A stretch of 64,000 nt of DNA, taken from Paenibacillus sp. JNUCC32 (GTDB lineage: Bacteria; Bacillota; Bacilli; Paenibacillales; Paenibacillaceae). The notes under the pieces are model-generated. The model did no database searches and was not told where the DNA came from. It worked only from the letters and a program-made list of their open reading frames with translations. The DNA is taken from positions 5,225,501 through 5,289,500 of the forward strand of contig NZ_CP062260.1 of NCBI RefSeq assembly GCF_014863545.1, in the 5' to 3' direction. Both the position numbers and the translations under genes were made by a program. This document shows positions 62,601 to 64,000 of this stretch, one piece after another (positions within the stretch are counted from its first letter, which is position 1; every line of letters starts with the position of its first letter).

Positions 62601-63445
62601 CATTTGACGCTTAATGTATTGTAATGATCGATATCCTGGATGATCACCGGAGATTGCAATACGGGAGCGGCACCCGCCGGTGTCAATCGGAGCTCTCCGC
62701 CGGCTGCGTCCACCTCGGCGCCTTGGGCGGTAAACCCTTCCGTTTCCCCGTCCACGTTAAAATCCATGCCGATGGCGTTCGATCCGCTGAGATAATCGAT
62801 CTGGTAATTGCCGCCCCAGAATTCGTATCCCGGATCGCCCGGCTTCAGTCCGCCGTGATCGAAGTTGAGCATGAACGCGAATTCGATCTTGGTGACGTGG
62901 TCCCGCTGGGCCCAATCCTTGACGGGCACCGCCACTTTACTCCAGCTGTTCGGATTGATTTGGGCAATGCTCTCATAGGAATCTTCGCCGCTGAACAGGG
63001 TAACCTTGATCAGATAGTCCTCCGTCTGCCACCCGTAGCAGTTGGCCGCAAACGTCAGATAGTTCACGCCCGACAAGTCGAGCGGCTGATCGAAATCCCT
63101 GGATACCGTTCTCCATTCATAAGCCTTGACTTCATCCGACCATACCTCGAGCACATGGCTTCCCTCATATGGAGAATTCGGGCCGTTGGCATAACGGTCG
63201 GCGTAGGTGACTTTTTCCGCCCCCGCTCCGCTGGTCCATTTTCCCGGCTGGTTTACCGCATCGGGCTCGTTAAAATCGTCAATGACAATCGAAGGCGTGT
63301 AACCCGTCACGTTCAGCACATGGGGTGATGCCTTTAAATCCGGATCATACGTGCCCGCAAACGCGATCCCGGCGGGATACGCTTGCAGGGTGAGCGCCAG
63401 CAGGACGGAATACAGCAGCAGCCTTTTAAACCCCTTCAACTTCAT
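59612..63445 (-). CDS. Large secreted DUF5722 protein, possible clan GH-A glycosidase
   Basis: 1277 residues with a signal peptide (about 1-31, ending GIAFA). N-terminal CBM-like beta-sandwich domains (about 45-370), then a DUF5722 domain (about 490-900: KGLQVQMVGDAEDLGISHAALNVDYNNALY). This part looks like a (beta/alpha)8 glycosidase: NYIVGNEVDAG puts Glu640 after Asn, as the acid/base of clan GH-A, and LSEQGFHSG puts Glu785 at the nucleophile position. A second beta-sandwich (about 930-1090) and C-terminal Ig-like/OmpL47-like repeats (about 1105-1277) follow. Located between two GH78 genes, so a rhamnose-containing polysaccharide is the likely target. Activity is inference. Confidence 0.85.
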   Translation of the reverse strand: MKLKGFKRLLLYSVLLALTLQAYPAGIAFAGTYDPDLKASPHVLNVTGYTPSIVIDDFNEPDAVNQPGKWTSGAGAEKVTYADRYANGPNSPYEGSHVLEVWSDEVKAYEWRTVSRDFDQPLDLSGVNYLTFAANCYGWQTEDYLIKVTLFSGEDSYESIAQINPNSWSKVAVPVKDWAQRDHVTKIEFAFMLNFDHGGLKPGDPGYEFWGGNYQIDYLSGSNAIGMDFNVDGETEGFTAQGAEVDAAGGELRLTPAGAAPVLQSPVIIQDIDHYNTLSVKWRNESPFNKVKVEWITEESPDWDEAKSEVFDIEANNSQSVEQEFNLSLHPEWSGSLKQFRLTFLSDGGASTGEVGIDQIRFKQLAPIEVFPGELTRHEIAASRDRIVIEGALKPGEAELYEGGELQLFELQPYESERDLANREPIAEQGIQEQFRFELDLAGEEGRTRLQSKFAVAAMLPDGSLELVDRAKYVSNPEILAPNTYPFPVAKSKKGLQVQMVGDAEDLGISHAALNVDYNNALYMNGAVNPANTFEYSYEGETFYFKKDWIEERDNSIKSLSDNGVTVSLILLLYKGGMDDTTPNRYLLHPDATEGIVYAFNTTDELGTKYYKAITAFLAERYSREDEKYGRAVNYIVGNEVDAGETWYNMGNDKTVREFVQDYARTVRITNTVVKSFYSNARVYISLTHNWDQQLPSTQIGSFDGRSIIDTLQAEIAAAGDIPWHIAYHPYPENLFDPRAWVAPQSLEQFDTPKITFKNLHVLVDYMKQPKFMYGDEARRIILSEQGFHSGDNSPEGQQLQAAAYAYAYYITDFLDGIDSFILHRHVDHAEEYGLNLGLWTHDPDTSRGASIPAEHKLVYDVFKYIDTERSLEVTEFAKPIIGIADWQDIAPSFDAGMLARREIPDTGQATVIPPEQLEGAEMLFDFENGDEGWTHAEYVSGVETDASLIWTGSQTLKATVMTREQLGDSKGIAKRFDEPLNAEGKPYLFFGINPSNGPAAESYTVRVKVYSDQHVLEAEANVPPKQWSNLAVNLGDWAFKDRITKIKIGLVPASRVHWQGGYFHVDGIGLADGMEAAELTAALTPEQPDGNDGWYRSPVTVKLGAANGMPDGYGIQYRVNDGEWQTYGSEIIMNTDGIHGLDYRTMSPAGEPGSIKSLTLKIDQTAPVATVTADPVKLWPPNQKLVQVTASVDASDSGSDIGSVVLSSITSNEELQAEDIQGAELGTMDTSFSLRAARSGAGSGRIYTITYTVTDQAGNETAAVTEVNVPHDQSNP

Positions 63446-63551
63446 TACGCTTGTTCCTCCTCAAAATGGATTCTGTTGATACGATTACCGCAGTTCGACG
63501 CCATTCACCCCCTTTCCAAACCCCTATTCGCTCTTCTCCAAGCCGATCGCC

Positions 63552-64000
63552 TTAATCTCTGATTCTAAGCACAAGCTCCGTCCCGTCGATCGCTTTCACG
63601 GTAATTCCCTCCGGAATCGTGAGCTCGTATTTCAGCTTCCCTCCCTTCCCTCTCTTCCAGCTTGCTTCCATCATGCCAAAGCGCGTCGGCACAGCGCCTT
63701 CCGCCCAATCGAGATCACCGGCATGCGGAGCAAGATATACCTCCTGATCGCCGAGTCTGCTTAAATCAAGGCCCAACACGGATTGCGTCAAAATATAACT
63801 CGGCGATGCGCCCCAGCCGTGACTAAAGCTCACGGGAATATGATCAACTAAATAAGTTGGCGTATTGCCTTGATAAGCGCTCGGCACGGTACAGGCCGGC
63901 GTTGACGGATCATACGTCTCCCACCAGGTCGTCGCTCCCCGGTCCAGCATGCCGCCCCAATAGCTTCTTATGATTTCCAGGGCGCGGTCTACGCGTCCTT
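63552..64000 (-). CDS. GH78 alpha-L-rhamnosidase, C-terminal fragment (5' part outside window)
   Basis: The frame continues off the right edge. The visible 149 residues begin ALEIIRSYWGGMLDRGATTWWETYDP, then FSHGWGASPSYILTQSVLGL, the standard end of the GH78 catalytic domain, and finish with the C-terminal beta-sandwich (ASWKRGKGGKLKYELTIPEGITVKAIDGTELVL). ATG 63950 is internal, not the start. It precedes the DUF5722 gene on the same strand, probably in one operon. Confidence 0.88.
   Translation of the reverse strand, partial: GRVDRALEIIRSYWGGMLDRGATTWWETYDPSTPACTVPSAYQGNTPTYLVDHIPVSFSHGWGASPSYILTQSVLGLDLSRLGDQEVYLAPHAGDLDWAEGAVPTRFGMMEASWKRGKGGKLKYELTIPEGITVKAIDGTELVLRIRD

Noticed and set aside
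1..64000. CRISPR arrays, tRNA/rRNA genes, insertion sequences or prophage
   Set aside because: No regularly spaced repeats, no clover-leaf genes recognised, no transposase or phage structural proteins among the frames.

Overview
The window looks like a chromosomal segment of Paenibacillus or a close relative in the Bacillales. Reasons: moderately high G+C, strong AGGAGG-type ribosome binding sites with many TTG and GTG starts, a spore photoproduct lyase with a sigma-G-like promoter, an S-layer-anchored (three SLH) amylopullulanase with X25/CBM41 modules, lipoproteins with lipoboxes, CcpA cre sites, and many ABC sugar and peptide importers. The species call is inference. I saw no rRNA, tRNA, CRISPR array, insertion sequence or prophage.

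Layout. 1-825: 3' end of a GH3 glycosidase with a CBM6. 1100-3269: ECF sigma factor with an overlapping DUF4179-type anti-sigma gene. 3415-4880: AhpD-like protein and a convergent ECF41 sigma factor; both have the same promoter, TGTCACA-N16-TGTC. 5103-7449: three-gene operon (degenerate GGDEF membrane protein with an intact I-site, a 47-residue membrane peptide, a GT2 glycosyltransferase) resembling a reduced ydaKLMN exopolysaccharide system. 7571-10117: DUF896 protein, SNF-type sodium symporter, unknown 158-residue protein. 10211-16056 (minus): a 1700-residue pseudokinase/ATPase/GAF/histidine kinase with its response regulator, followed in frame by the last 30 codons of what looks like a lost ABC-2 permease.

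16847-25184 (minus) is an alpha-mannan utilisation locus: a GntR/LacI-type regulator, then GH125 exo-mannosidase, a three-gene sugar ABC importer, and a tandem GH76 endo-mannanase without signal peptide. The regulator and operon promoters share an 11-bp element at the -10 region, and a perfect cre sits at the operon start site. 25267-30796: spore photoproduct lyase, MHYT-GGDEF-EAL protein, HxlR regulator with a divergent flavodoxin-fold oxidoreductase, and a DUF2500 protein. 30839-37037 (minus): an opp-type oligopeptide importer and an OsmC protein. 37196-42733: APH-type phosphotransferase, TetR regulator, and a TelA / solute-binding-VWA / membrane protein operon.

43163-48643: an RpiR/SIS regulator divergent from a complete ECF-type importer (S component, fused double ATPase, EcfT) and a PHP-domain phosphoesterase. 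The substrate is unknown, and this is the best candidate here for an undescribed system. 48859-64000 (minus): a 2527-residue surface amylopullulanase with LacI-type/cre operators, a GH78 rhamnosidase, a 1277-residue secreted DUF5722 protein with clan GH-A-like glutamates, and the C-terminal end of a second GH78 protein. Overall the segment is rich in polysaccharide capture (mannan, starch/pullulan, rhamnosylated glycans) and in extracytoplasmic signalling.
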